Source: Cytobacillus sp. FSL H8-0458 (GTDB lineage Bacteria > Bacillota > Bacilli > Bacillales > Cytobacillaceae). Taken from it: 64,000 bases of DNA. The stretch covers positions 1,550,001-1,614,000 of the forward strand of contig NZ_JBBOBR010000001.1 in NCBI RefSeq assembly GCF_038002165.1, in the 5' to 3' direction. Made by a program: the position numbers and the translations under genes. Shown one piece after another: positions 17,038-24,749 of the stretch. The first letter of the stretch is position 1; the number at the start of each line of letters is the position of its first letter. The notes beneath the pieces are model-generated. The model saw nothing but the letters and a program-made list of their open reading frames with translations. It was not told the origin of the DNA and searched no databases.

Positions 17038-17907
17038 CTAGATTATCAGCAAAGCCGTCCCGATCGTAATCAAAATGGCGCCTGCAATAGTATTCTTTGT
17101 GGGCTTTTCTTTTAAAATAATAAAACTTAAAATCATTGTCAGCACCACACTGAACTTATCAATGGGGTTCACGACACTCACCTTGCCGATGGCGAGAGCG
17201 CCGAAATAGCACAGCCAGGATAACCCGGTTGCGGCTCCGGAGAGGAAAAGAAATAAATATGATTTTTTAGAGATCTCTTTAAGCTCCTTAAAGGTCCCCT
17301 GGAAAAACACAATTCCCCAGGCGAAAATAATGATCACTACAGTCCGGATAAAAGTAGCGACATTGGAGTCGACATCTTCAATTCCGATTTTCGCTAGAAT
17401 ATTGGTGGCTGCAGCAAATACAGCAGACAGCACGGCCAGAAAAATATATGACTTTGTATTAAATACTTTCTTTTTGCGTGTCTTTTTCCTGTCTCCGCCG
17501 ATTAGCACAAAGGTTCCGATGGAAATAATGATTCCGCCTGAAACAACCAAAAGGGTAGCGGGTTCCCTGAGAATAATAAATGATAAGAGAATCGTTAAGA
17601 CGACGCTCGACTTATCGATGGGAACTACTTTCGATACATCTCCGATCTGGATGGCTTTAAAAAAGCAGATCCATGATAAGCCGGTTGTAAGGCCAGAAAG
17701 AATAAGAAATATGTACGATTCTACCGAAATAGTAAAGATGCTTTCCGTTTCGCCAGTAATAAGGACCATAAGAAAGGCCATGATGACCACCACAATCGTC
17801 CGTACTGCGGTAGCCAGATTGGAATCAACCTTTTCAATGCCAATTTTCGCAAGGATGGCGGTGAAGGATGCAAATAATGCGGCCAGCAGGGCTAAAATTA
17901 TGCTCAT
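17038..17907 (-). CDS. EamA/DMT-superfamily transporter
   Basis: About 289 residues with ten predicted membrane helices arranged as two EamA repeats; the duplication is visible as ILAKIGIEKVDSN in the first half and ILAKIGIEDVDSN in the second, and again as GLSWICF/GLSWLCY. The linker between them is basic (RKKTRKKK). These carriers export or exchange small metabolites. ATG 17907 is preferred to the upstream GTG at 17922 because GTGGAG then forms the ribosome site. Substrate unknown. Confidence 0.88.
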   Translation of the reverse strand: MSIILALLAALFASFTAILAKIGIEKVDSNLATAVRTIVVVIMAFLMVLITGETESIFTISVESYIFLILSGLTTGLSWICFFKAIQIGDVSKVVPIDKSSVVLTILLSFIILREPATLLVVSGGIIISIGTFVLIGGDRKKTRKKKVFNTKSYIFLAVLSAVFAAATNILAKIGIEDVDSNVATFIRTVVIIIFAWGIVFFQGTFKELKEISKKSYLFLFLSGAATGLSWLCYFGALAIGKVSVVNPIDKFSVVLTMILSFIILKEKPTKNTIAGAILITIGTALLII

Positions 17908-18025
17908 AAATATGATCTCCACTTCTGCAATTGGATAAGTATATATGTATAGAATATTATTTGATTCATTTAGTTAAATAATTCTGTTTTCTAGTTTATA
18001 GTTTGGTAAAAAAAGGAGGAAGAAA

Positions 18026-18253
18026 ATGGCTCATATTGAAAAAAGGAATCGCTTGGATGAAGAATCATTTAGTTTTCGGGTAAATAAAAATAGCACAGTG
18101 TTTCTTGATTTTAATGGAAAACAAGTGAAGATCCTAAAAGGTAAAGAGGCAGAGAAGTTTCTAAAAAGAATGAATGATGCTGAAGATGCAAAGAGCAGGC
18201 AATTAATCATGGCGAAGATAACGGGGAACTTTAAACGGGGAAATGAACGGTGA
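18026..18253 (+). CDS. Small hypothetical protein
   Basis: A 75-residue, highly charged protein starting behind AAAAGGAGG. A short beta segment (TVFLDFNGKQVKIL) is followed by a helical Lys/Glu-rich tail. No family recognised. The strong ribosome site and clean start make it likely real. Confidence 0.65.
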   Translation: MAHIEKRNRLDEESFSFRVNKNSTVFLDFNGKQVKILKGKEAEKFLKRMNDAEDAKSRQLIMAKITGNFKRGNER

Positions 18254-18317
18254 TTGTTTTGAGCTAAAACAGCAGTGCCAATCGGTCCTGCTGTCTGTTT
18301 TACTGTGTAATGGCAAT

Positions 18318-18346
18318 AAAAAAAAGCGACTAGCGCCGCTTTTTAA
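18318..18346. terminator. Terminator hairpin between converging genes
   Basis: AAAAAGCG and CGCTTTTT arms (about 18321-18328 with 18337-18344) with A and T runs on the two sides, so usable from both strands. It overlaps the last codon of the minus-strand phospholipase-like gene. Confidence 0.7.
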
Positions 18347-18636
18347 TAAAGTCTTTTCCTCCGAAACCGGCTGCAGGTAAAATCGGTTTGAATCTTCATA
18401 TAAATATAAATGATTGTCGCAATGGTTCCTTCTTCGCCATGCAGGTTTGTTTTTGGCTTCAGGCATCTGAGAAATTCCTGGTCACAGCTGCACTTGGATC
18501 TCCCGCTTGCCCAGCATTTATCATGTGCCTTGCAGCAGGCATCCACTCCATTAATAGGCGCGCCTGGTCCGCTGCATCCGGGACCGCACCATTTGTAGCC
18601 CGGAAAAAGACAAGGTATTTGTTTTCTTCTCGTCAC
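18343..18636 (-). CDS. Phospholipase A2-like small protein
   Basis: A 97-residue, Cys-rich protein. Residues about 8-45 contain the two hallmarks of secreted phospholipase A2: a Gly-rich calcium loop (CGPGCSGPG) and the catalytic helix motif DACCKAHDKCW with the His-Asp pair between cysteines. Further cysteines follow (CSCDQEFLRC). This resembles the short bacterial domains often labelled parvovirus-VP1-like phospholipase. There is no signal peptide. The start is GTG behind AGAGGG. Enzyme activity and role (spore, envelope or defence) are not established. Confidence 0.72.
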   Translation of the reverse strand: MTRRKQIPCLFPGYKWCGPGCSGPGAPINGVDACCKAHDKCWASGRSKCSCDQEFLRCLKPKTNLHGEEGTIATIIYIYMKIQTDFTCSRFRRKRLY

Positions 18637-18811
18637 TAGTATCCCTCTTTTAATATCAATTTTAATTTATAAATATTACAGAATTATAATAGTGGTGTGG
18701 TTACTTATCTATTAAATGAAGATTGTTTTCGAATTGAGGGCAGGGGCCCATACCCCATAGGCAACTGACGCATATCCTTTACTGTAGACAAATACAGAGG
18801 AGGAGTTCCGA

Positions 18812-19093
18812 TTGAATTATCAATATCAGCACATGCCGGTGACACAGGAGTATGTTCCGCACGATGGCATGTATTTCACTGACCAGCGTATACGGCCCGG
18901 CTTTGGATTTGGAAGACCTGGCTTTGGTTTTGGCCGGCCGGGATTCGGGTTTGGAGGACCCGGCTTTGGTCTGGGGCTTGGATTTTTAGGAGGGCTTGCG
19001 ACAGGAGCATTGCTGGCACCTGGACCCGGCTTTGGATATCCTTACTATCCATACGCGCCTTACCCGTACGCTCCATATCCTTACTATTACTAA
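18812..19093 (+). CDS. Gly/Pro/Tyr-rich repetitive protein, possible spore-coat type
   Basis: A 93-residue low-complexity protein: three tandem repeats of about (R/G)PGFGFG at residues 29-50, a hydrophobic Gly-rich segment, and a tail of YPYAPYPY repeats. Composition resembles spore coat or exosporium proteins of bacilli; that is analogy only. The start is TTG behind GAGGAGGAG, and a strong terminator follows. Divergent from the phospholipase-like gene. Confidence 0.65.
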   Translation: MNYQYQHMPVTQEYVPHDGMYFTDQRIRPGFGFGRPGFGFGRPGFGFGGPGFGLGLGFLGGLATGALLAPGPGFGYPYYPYAPYPYAPYPYYY

Positions 19094-19098
19094 GAGGG

Positions 19099-19133
19099 CA
19101 GAGCTTTGTCCCTGGGGCAGGGCTCTTTTTTTA
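19099..19133 (+). terminator. Terminator after Gly-rich protein gene
   Basis: GAGC/GCTC outer stem (19101-19104 with 19122-19125) continued by G-U and G-C pairs, followed by eight T. Confidence 0.85.
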
Positions 19134-19188
19134 TTGATTTAACTTTCAGATTTATTTAATATATTAATAACGAAAGGAGTGTAAGAAC

Positions 19189-19569
19189 ATGATTAAACAA
19201 GTCGGACAAATTATGCTATACGTTAACAATCAGGATGAAGCAGTGAATTTTTGGACTGAAAAAGCGGGATTTCATGTATTGGCCGAAGAAGATAATGGCC
19301 AGGGGATGAGATGGATCGAGGTGTCTCCATCAAAGGAGTCGGAGACGAGTATTATTCTGCACAATAAGGAATGGGTAGCGAAGATGTCGCCGGAATTAAA
19401 CCTGGGCACCCCTTCGTTGATGTTTTTTACAGAAGATCTTGAAAGGCTGCATAGCGACTTCTCAAATAAGGGCATTACTGTTGGAGAAATTGCAGAAATG
19501 CCTTCAGGCCGCGTTTTTAATTTTGCGGACGGAGAAGACAATTACTTTGCTGTAATGGAGAGAGTGTGA
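19189..19569 (+). CDS. VOC-family (glyoxalase/bleomycin-resistance fold) protein
   Basis: A 126-residue single VOC module with two beta-alpha-beta-beta-beta units: opening QVGQIMLYVNNQDEAVNFW and closing FNFADGEDNYFAVME. Metal-ligand candidates are the Gln near residue 7, the Glu in WIEVSP and the closing Glu. Such proteins are metal-dependent lyases, dioxygenases or antibiotic sequestering proteins; the substrate cannot be told. The start follows AAAGGAGTG. Confidence 0.85.
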   Translation: MIKQVGQIMLYVNNQDEAVNFWTEKAGFHVLAEEDNGQGMRWIEVSPSKESETSIILHNKEWVAKMSPELNLGTPSLMFFTEDLERLHSDFSNKGITVGEIAEMPSGRVFNFADGEDNYFAVMERV

Positions 19570-19591
19570 AAAGTTTGAGTGAAAGCCGATA

Positions 19592-19699
19592 TTGCGGCAG
19601 TTGATCGAGAATTACATAGACTTGACAGCTCACATTTTGATGCTGGGCTTCCATGGAGAGATAAAAGAAGAAGAACTTAAAAATGAGTTATTAGGATAA
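19592..19699 (+). CDS. Possible very small ORF or gene remnant
   Basis: A 35-residue frame from TTG ends in a Glu-rich helix (HGEIKEEELKNELLG). It has weak ribosome-site support and no recognisable family. It is the only coding-like stretch in the roughly 390 bp between the VOC gene and the cysteine desulfurase. It could equally be a degraded C-terminus. Confidence 0.2.
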   Translation: MRQLIENYIDLTAHILMLGFHGEIKEEELKNELLG

Positions 19700-19806
19700 A
19701 AGCTTACGGGAAAAGCGTACAAACAATAGTCAGGACCGCTAATCTAAAAAGTTTCTCAAGCATAACGCCAGCTCCTTTCGATTAGTTGGTATATATTTAT
19801 TTTAAG

Positions 19807-19825
19807 CCTGCTTTATTAAAGCAGG
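19807..19825. other. Perfect small hairpin in intergenic region
   Basis: CCTGCTTT and AAAGCAGG (8 bp) around ATT, with no T tract. It precedes the terminator-like hairpin at 19866 and may be part of the same leader transcript. Confidence 0.4.
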
Positions 19826-19865
19826 ATAAAAGGTCTGTAAATTTATTGTAAAATGTTTGTCTGGA

Positions 19866-19888
19866 GGGGTGCGGGGGCATCCCTTTTT
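19866..19888 (+). terminator. Terminator-like hairpin upstream of cysteine desulfurase
   Basis: GGGGTGC (19866-19872) pairs with GCATCCC (19877-19883), GGGG loop, then TTTTT. There is no long gene directly before it, so it may end a short leader or small RNA, or attenuate the desulfurase gene. Confidence 0.6.
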
Positions 19889-19957
19889 AAATTAAACTAA
19901 AGCTCCATTTCCTCTATTTTCATGATTTTGATATTCTTTAAGAAAGGGGGAAGGAAA

Positions 19958-21073
19958 ATGAACAAAGTATATCTAGATTACAACGCAAGCACGCCTTTGG
20001 CCCCCGAGGTTGCAGATCACATGTATCCTTTTTTGACTGACTATTACGGAAATCCTTCCGCAGTGCACTGGGCAGGGCAGCCGGTAAAAGAAAAAATGAA
20101 TAGGGCGAGGAAACAGGTATCTGACTTGCTGTCATGCTCACCTGAAGAGATTGTTTTTACAAGCGGCGGAAGTGAAGCAAATAACCTGGCATTAAAGGGC
20201 TATTATTTCAAGCACCTGACAAAAGGCAAGCACATCATTACATCAAAAATAGAGCATCCTGCCATAATCGAGCCCTTAAAATTTCTCGAGCGTTTAGGTG
20301 CTGAACTCACGATGCTGGATGTGGATGAATATGGAATGGTTTCGCCAGGTGAGATTGAAAAGGCAATTCGGGAAGACACAATTCTGATCACTGTTATGCA
20401 TTCAAACAATGAAGTGGGGACTCTTCAGCCAATAGAAGAAATAGGGGAAATTGCAAGAAGGCACAAGATCGCATATCATACCGATGCTTCCCAATCTGTC
20501 GGGAAGGTGCCGGTTGATGTTAATAGGCTGAATGTGGATATGCTCACCATTGCCGGCCATAAATTGTACGCGCCTAAAGGGATTGGCGCCTTATATCTAA
20601 GAAAAGGCATCGAGCTTGAACCTCTTATTCATGGGGCAGGACATGAGTTTGGAATCCGTGCAGGAACAGAGAACACATTACTTGCTGCCGGGCTCGGCAA
20701 AGCCTGTGAGTTAGCCGGGAAACAAGTCACGGACGGCAAGCTTGCTGACTTAACAAATTATTTTTGGGGTAAATTGAAGGAGGCCTTTGGAGCTGAAGTT
20801 GTCCTTAATGGACATGAAGAAAAACGGCTGCCGAATACCCTGAATGTCAGTTTTATGAATCGGATTGGCCAGGATATTTTATCAGCCATTCCTCAGCTTG
20901 CAGCCTCCACTGGATCTGCCTGCCATGCTGGGAAAGTGGAATTATCTCCTGTATTAAGGGAAATGGGGGTTCCTGAACATATTGGAATGGGTGCAGTCAG
21001 ATTCAGTCTGGGGGAATATACGACAAAAGAGGAGCTTGATCAGGTGGTTTCCTGGCTTAAAGAAGTGCTTTAG
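19958..21073 (+). CDS. Cysteine desulfurase (NifS/IscS family)
   Basis: A 371-residue PLP enzyme. It begins with YLDYNASTP, contains the SGGSEANNLALKG cofactor segment (about 69-81), the PLP lysine in AGHKLYAPKG (about 201) and the persulfide cysteine in STGSACHAG (about 321). The short active-site loop is typical of the NifS-like group II/III proteins of Firmicutes. ATG 19958 follows AAAGGGGGAAGG. No ThiI, NadABC or SUF partner is next to it, so the sulfur acceptor is unknown. Confidence 0.9.
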   Translation: MNKVYLDYNASTPLAPEVADHMYPFLTDYYGNPSAVHWAGQPVKEKMNRARKQVSDLLSCSPEEIVFTSGGSEANNLALKGYYFKHLTKGKHIITSKIEHPAIIEPLKFLERLGAELTMLDVDEYGMVSPGEIEKAIREDTILITVMHSNNEVGTLQPIEEIGEIARRHKIAYHTDASQSVGKVPVDVNRLNVDMLTIAGHKLYAPKGIGALYLRKGIELEPLIHGAGHEFGIRAGTENTLLAAGLGKACELAGKQVTDGKLADLTNYFWGKLKEAFGAEVVLNGHEEKRLPNTLNVSFMNRIGQDILSAIPQLAASTGSACHAGKVELSPVLREMGVPEHIGMGAVRFSLGEYTTKEELDQVVSWLKEVL

Positions 21074-21080
21074 GAGCAAG

Positions 21081-21614
21081 CTATTCCAATGGAAAGACAT
21101 CAGCAATCTGTATAATATCACCTGAAAAAATGCAATACATATCTTCAGGACCGGTTTTAATGGTCATCTTCCGAATGATTATACCATCGAAGCCCTGCTT
21201 GGTAAGACTTTTGCGGAATTCAGCGTTGGCTTCATCTTTATTCAATAGGATCGCCTTATCTTTCCAGGTAAGGTGTCTTTTTTTTGCGCTCGCGTAGTCG
21301 CAAAAGGGGTCCCTTTCATTCATGAAAAGTTCATAGGAATCATATTCCTTTAAGCTTGGCTCATCCATGTACACTTTATAGACAAATCCACGTAGTAACT
21401 TATCATATTGAACCACTTTCGGTGTTCCATCTTCCCAGAAGTCAGTATCCGATTTTTCGCAGACCGTTTCAGTCCCAATGGCAAATGACTTAGCAGACTC
21501 AAAATCCGATGTACACCAAATCCCAAGTGTGTCGAATTCCTTCATTGTTTTTTGACCTGCCTGCTCTTTTTGAAAGTGATCCAATTTCTTGGTGGAACCG
21601 TGATAAACGATCAA
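21081..21614 (-). CDS. ADP-ribosyltransferase-fold-like protein (tentative)
   Basis: About 177 residues beginning MIVYHGSTKKLDHF and containing GIWCTSDFESAKSFA (about 33-47), a VYKVYMDEP strand and QGFDGIIIRK near residue 150. That order (YHGS, a FxTS/CTSD block, then GFDGI) is seen in ART-like and DUF3990-type proteins. TTG 21614 behind GGGAGGTG gives the natural start; the in-frame GTG at 21623 lies inside the ribosome site. No antitoxin or partner is adjacent. Catalytic activity is unproven. Confidence 0.45.
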   Translation of the reverse strand: MIVYHGSTKKLDHFQKEQAGQKTMKEFDTLGIWCTSDFESAKSFAIGTETVCEKSDTDFWEDGTPKVVQYDKLLRGFVYKVYMDEPSLKEYDSYELFMNERDPFCDYASAKKRHLTWKDKAILLNKDEANAEFRKSLTKQGFDGIIIRKMTIKTGPEDMYCIFSGDIIQIADVFPLE

Positions 21615-21723
21615 AAGAAACACCTCCCATTATTAGGATGTGCAATTTTTTGTCATTTAATAAATCCATTGTTTTTCTTTCAGCTATTGGAAATACTAAA
21701 AGAAAAAGGAGGGACGTGTAGTC

Positions 21724-22731
21724 ATGATTGATAGGCAGAACATTCCATTAACTGCAGCTGAAATAGCGCAGATTTGGTCGGCATATTTGAACAGCAGCAT
21801 GTGTCAGTGTATTTTCTCGTATTTTTCAAATACTGTGGAAGACCAGAAACTACAGTCCATGCTTCAGGAGGGTCTCCAATTAACTGAAACACATTTACAA
21901 AAGCTGACGGGTTTTTTTGAAAATGAAGGGTTATCCGTCCCTTATGGATTTAAAGTTAAAGAGGATGTTTACTTGACTGCCCCAAAGCTGTTTTCCGAAA
22001 ATTTCTCTCTGCACTTCTTATACAACATTGCCATGTTTGCTGTAAATTTTTATGCGCTGTCCAAAACACTGTCTGTCCGTTCGGATATTCTGAACTATTT
22101 TAACAATTGCTTTATGGAAGTTAATGAGTTCGAAACGAATTTAAAGAATATGCTTCTGGATAAAGGCTTATATATGAAATCTCCACATGTCATTCCTGTA
22201 AAAGAAACCAGCTTTGTTGAAAGCAAGAAATTTATGGGAGGGTTGTTCGGAAATAAGAGGCCCCTGAACGTGATTGAAATTACAAATATATATACAAATT
22301 TGAAAAGGAATGCCATGGGAGAAAAGATAATGATTGGGTTTAGCCAGGCTGCCCAATCCAAGGCAGTTGGCCAATTCATGGTAAGGGGCAGGGATATTGC
22401 AGCAAAACATACAAAAGTCTTTGCGGAGCTGCTTGAAGAAAGTTATTTGCCTGTCAGCATGTCCTGGGATTTGGAAGTAACAGATTCTACATCTCCACCT
22501 TTTTCAGATAAACTAATGATGTTTCTGACAACCTCGCTCATTGCCTTAAGTGCAGGGATTTATGCAACAAGTGCTGCTTCGAGTGCACGAAAAGATATTG
22601 CGCTTAATTTTATCCGCTTGTCAGCTGAAATCGCTAATTATGCTGAAGATGGTGCAAACATTATGATAAAAAATGGATGGTTCGAGGAGCCGCCGCATCC
22701 AGCGGACCATGATGAACTGGCGAATAGATGA
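21724..22731 (+). CDS. DUF3231-family protein
   Basis: A 335-residue protein made of two similar four-helix halves (openings LTAAEIAQIWSAYLNS and LNVIEITNIYTNLKRN), as in the DUF3231 family of bacilli. Helices carry His/Glu residues reminiscent of ferritin-like bundles. The start follows AAGGAGGG. DUF3231 proteins are sporulating-Firmicute specific and of unknown function. Confidence 0.8.
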   Translation: MIDRQNIPLTAAEIAQIWSAYLNSSMCQCIFSYFSNTVEDQKLQSMLQEGLQLTETHLQKLTGFFENEGLSVPYGFKVKEDVYLTAPKLFSENFSLHFLYNIAMFAVNFYALSKTLSVRSDILNYFNNCFMEVNEFETNLKNMLLDKGLYMKSPHVIPVKETSFVESKKFMGGLFGNKRPLNVIEITNIYTNLKRNAMGEKIMIGFSQAAQSKAVGQFMVRGRDIAAKHTKVFAELLEESYLPVSMSWDLEVTDSTSPPFSDKLMMFLTTSLIALSAGIYATSAASSARKDIALNFIRLSAEIANYAEDGANIMIKNGWFEEPPHPADHDELANR

Positions 22732-22890
22732 GAGTTAAGCGGGAGAATGTCCAGAATGGCGGCAGCCTGCCGGGAATGGTAATTAATCTCAATCCTAAAT
22801 CAGCTAAATCTAGTTCTGAGCTTTTTCAGTGAAAAATAAGCCCCCCCCAACTATACTAAAGAAGAAAATAATGTATGGGAGGAATCAGAT

Positions 22891-23589
22891 ATGCATATTG
22901 AGATGTGGACTGACTTCGCTTGACCGTTTTGCTATATTGGCAAAAGGCATCTGGAGGATGCCATTAAACAGATTAATCATCCAATTGACGTGACTTACAG
23001 GTGTTTCGAGCTGGATCCGGCGGCAGAGCGGGATATTCAGGATAACATGTATGAAAAATTGGCGAAGAAATATGGGATGACGATTGAGCAGGCGAAAGCC
23101 AACACGCAAAACATGGTGCAGATGGCGAGAAACGCCGGGCTTGAATTCAAGATTGATACCATCGTTCTCACTAATACGTTTGACGCTCACCGTTTGACGA
23201 TGTTTGCCAAAACAAAAGGATTAATGAAAGAAATGACAGAACGGCTGCTGCGTGCTTATTTTACTGACTCCAAACATATCGGAGATCCTGCGACGTTAGC
23301 CCAGTTAGCAGAAGAAGTTGGCCTGAACCGGGAAGAAGCTGAACAAATGCTTGCCGGCAATGCGTTTGCAGATGAAGTACGTGCAGATGAGCAATTGGCA
23401 CAGCAGTACCGCATTACAGGGGTACCGTTCTTTCTGATAAATAAGAAGTACGCACTGAACGGAGCCCAGCCGACTGAGATGATCGTTCAAGCGCTGCAGA
23501 AAATTATTGCAGAGGACGAGATAACTTTTCTAAATGACAGCGACGGTATAGTCTGTGATGACGACGGCTGTGAAATCCCAAAAAAATAA
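22891..23589 (+). CDS. DsbA/FrnE-type oxidoreductase with in-frame TGA at the first active-site Cys; candidate selenoprotein
   Basis: Reading through one TGA (22921-22923, codon 11) gives a 232-residue DsbA-family protein. The N-terminus is MHIEMWTDFA-x-PFCYIGKRHLE, where x is the TGA codon; relatives have Cys here in a CPFC redox motif. The rest of the frame is intact, including the helical insertion and the cis-Pro loop RITGVPFFLINKKYALNGAQP. The ATG at 22891 has an ideal ribosome site (GGGAGGA, 22878-22883), and no comparable start lies downstream of the TGA. The precise match of TGA to the redox cysteine suggests selenocysteine (UPFC); a TGC-to-TGA nonsense change or sequencing error is the alternative. 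A stem-loop suitable as SECIS lies just downstream. An extra DDDGC motif ends the protein. Confidence 0.75.
22924..22962 (+). promoter_or_regulatory. Candidate bacterial SECIS stem-loops
   Basis: Immediately after the TGA, TTTTGC (22927-22932) pairs with GCAAAA (22940-22945), extended by CC/GG across a bulge. Directly following, GGCATC (22946-22951) pairs perfectly with GATGCC (22957-22962) around loop TGGAG. The second apical loop begins 28 nt after the TGA and has G at its second position, which agrees with the published general bacterial SECIS model (loop 16-37 nt downstream, G among its first two bases). Short hairpins occur by chance, so this is supportive only. Confidence 0.45.
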
Positions 23590-23605
23590 TCATTCATAAA
23601 AAGAG

Positions 23606-23637
23606 AACCAGTCTACAAGACAAGACTGGTTTTTTTG
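23606..23637 (+). terminator. Terminator after DsbA-like gene
   Basis: Perfect stem of at least eight base pairs, AACCAGTCT/AGACTGGTT (23606-23614 with 23623-23631), followed by T7. Confidence 0.9.
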
Positions 23638-23727
23638 CGTACATAAGCCTAACTTAATAAAACAACGTACCTTCTATTTTCATAGGCATATGATGTGATG
23701 ATAATTCTGTGAAGGGAATGACTAGTA

Positions 23728-24630
23728 TTGTATCATCCTAATGCGTATTCCTATCCTTACTACCCACAGCCTCATTCACCGGTGTATCATACTGACGAAA
23801 TGTTAAGAAGTAATCAGGATCATTTTCAGCAGCTTTGTGAAACGGTTCTTGAAGGAGTCAAAAGGGAAGCATCTGCACTTGAGTTATACAGTCAGCTGGC
23901 AGAGCATGCCCCAAATGAAGAGCACAAGCAGAACATTATTCAAGCAATCGAAGGAAAGAAAATCTATTTAAACCATTTTTGCAACCTTTATTACAATTTA
24001 ACGGGAAAACAGCCAGAGTATCAGGTCGGCCATGTTGCCATTGATCATTACCGTGATGGATTGCACAGGGCTTATCAGATCGAAATGGAAGGTTTCGAGG
24101 AAAACCAAAGAGGTTCCGTGCTTACTCAGCTTCCACAGGTTCAAAATGTGTTCTTATGGGCAATGAGCGGAGAACAGGAAAATGCTGCTCGATTAGTCTC
24201 ACTGAATAACCGGGTGACTGATTTCGGTCCGCAGCCATTTGTCGTGGATATTGAGGAAGCAACGAAGAAAAATAACAACTTCCGGACAGCCCTATGGACT
24301 GGAAAGCATTTGCAGCTGACATTAATGAGCATCAATGTTGGCGAAGATATTGGCCTCGAGGTTCACCCGGAGCTCGATCAATTCCTGAGACTGGAAGATG
24401 GTGAAGGAATGGTTTATATGGGGGATAGTCCTGACCGTCTGGATTTTCAGCGGAAAGTAGCGGATGATTTTGCGATTATCATTCCTGCAGGCAAATATCA
24501 TAATCTGATCAATACAGGCAATAAGCCTCTCAAGCTGTATTCCATTTATGCGCCGCCGCAGCATCCGTTTGGAACGGTGCATAAAACTAAGGCAGATGCA
24601 ATGGCTGCCGAGGAAGAACATCATCAATAA
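23728..24630 (+). CDS. Ferritin-like/cupin fusion protein
   Basis: A 300-residue two-domain protein. After a Tyr/Pro/His-rich start, residues about 30-150 form a ferritin-like helical bundle (EGVKREASALELYSQLAEHA and HKQNIIQAIEGKK). Residues about 180-285 form a cupin with the GLEVHPELDQFLRLEDGEG motif 1 and PAGKYHNLINTG motif 2, giving three His and a Glu for metal. The start is TTG behind GAAGGGAA. The arrangement suggests a metal-binding, possibly spore-associated protein; function is unknown. Monocistronic. Confidence 0.8.
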   Translation: MYHPNAYSYPYYPQPHSPVYHTDEMLRSNQDHFQQLCETVLEGVKREASALELYSQLAEHAPNEEHKQNIIQAIEGKKIYLNHFCNLYYNLTGKQPEYQVGHVAIDHYRDGLHRAYQIEMEGFEENQRGSVLTQLPQVQNVFLWAMSGEQENAARLVSLNNRVTDFGPQPFVVDIEEATKKNNNFRTALWTGKHLQLTLMSINVGEDIGLEVHPELDQFLRLEDGEGMVYMGDSPDRLDFQRKVADDFAIIIPAGKYHNLINTGNKPLKLYSIYAPPQHPFGTVHKTKADAMAAEEEHHQ

Positions 24631-24638
24631 TAACGAAA

Positions 24639-24675
24639 AAGGAAAAGTCCAGGAGAGGCTTTTCCTTATTTTATA
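24639..24675 (+). terminator. Terminator after cupin gene
   Basis: AAGGAAAAG (24639-24647) pairs with CTTTTCCTT (24659-24667), followed by ATTTTAT. Confidence 0.8.
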
Positions 24676-24749
24676 TGAAAAATAGAATAAATTGACCATG
24701 TTATGGGCACTAATCTAATTATTAAGATTTCTTCAGGATGGTGCTTAAG

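Noticed and set aside
22841-22848. Run of eight C before the DsbA-like gene as a possible phase-variable tract
   Set aside because: It lies in the untranslated spacer, well upstream of the ribosome site; a promoter-spacing effect is possible but nothing else supports it.
22990-23589. Starting the DsbA-like gene downstream of the TGA
   Set aside because: There is no ribosome site near the GTG at 22990 and the product would lack the redox motif, while ATG 22891 has an ideal site.
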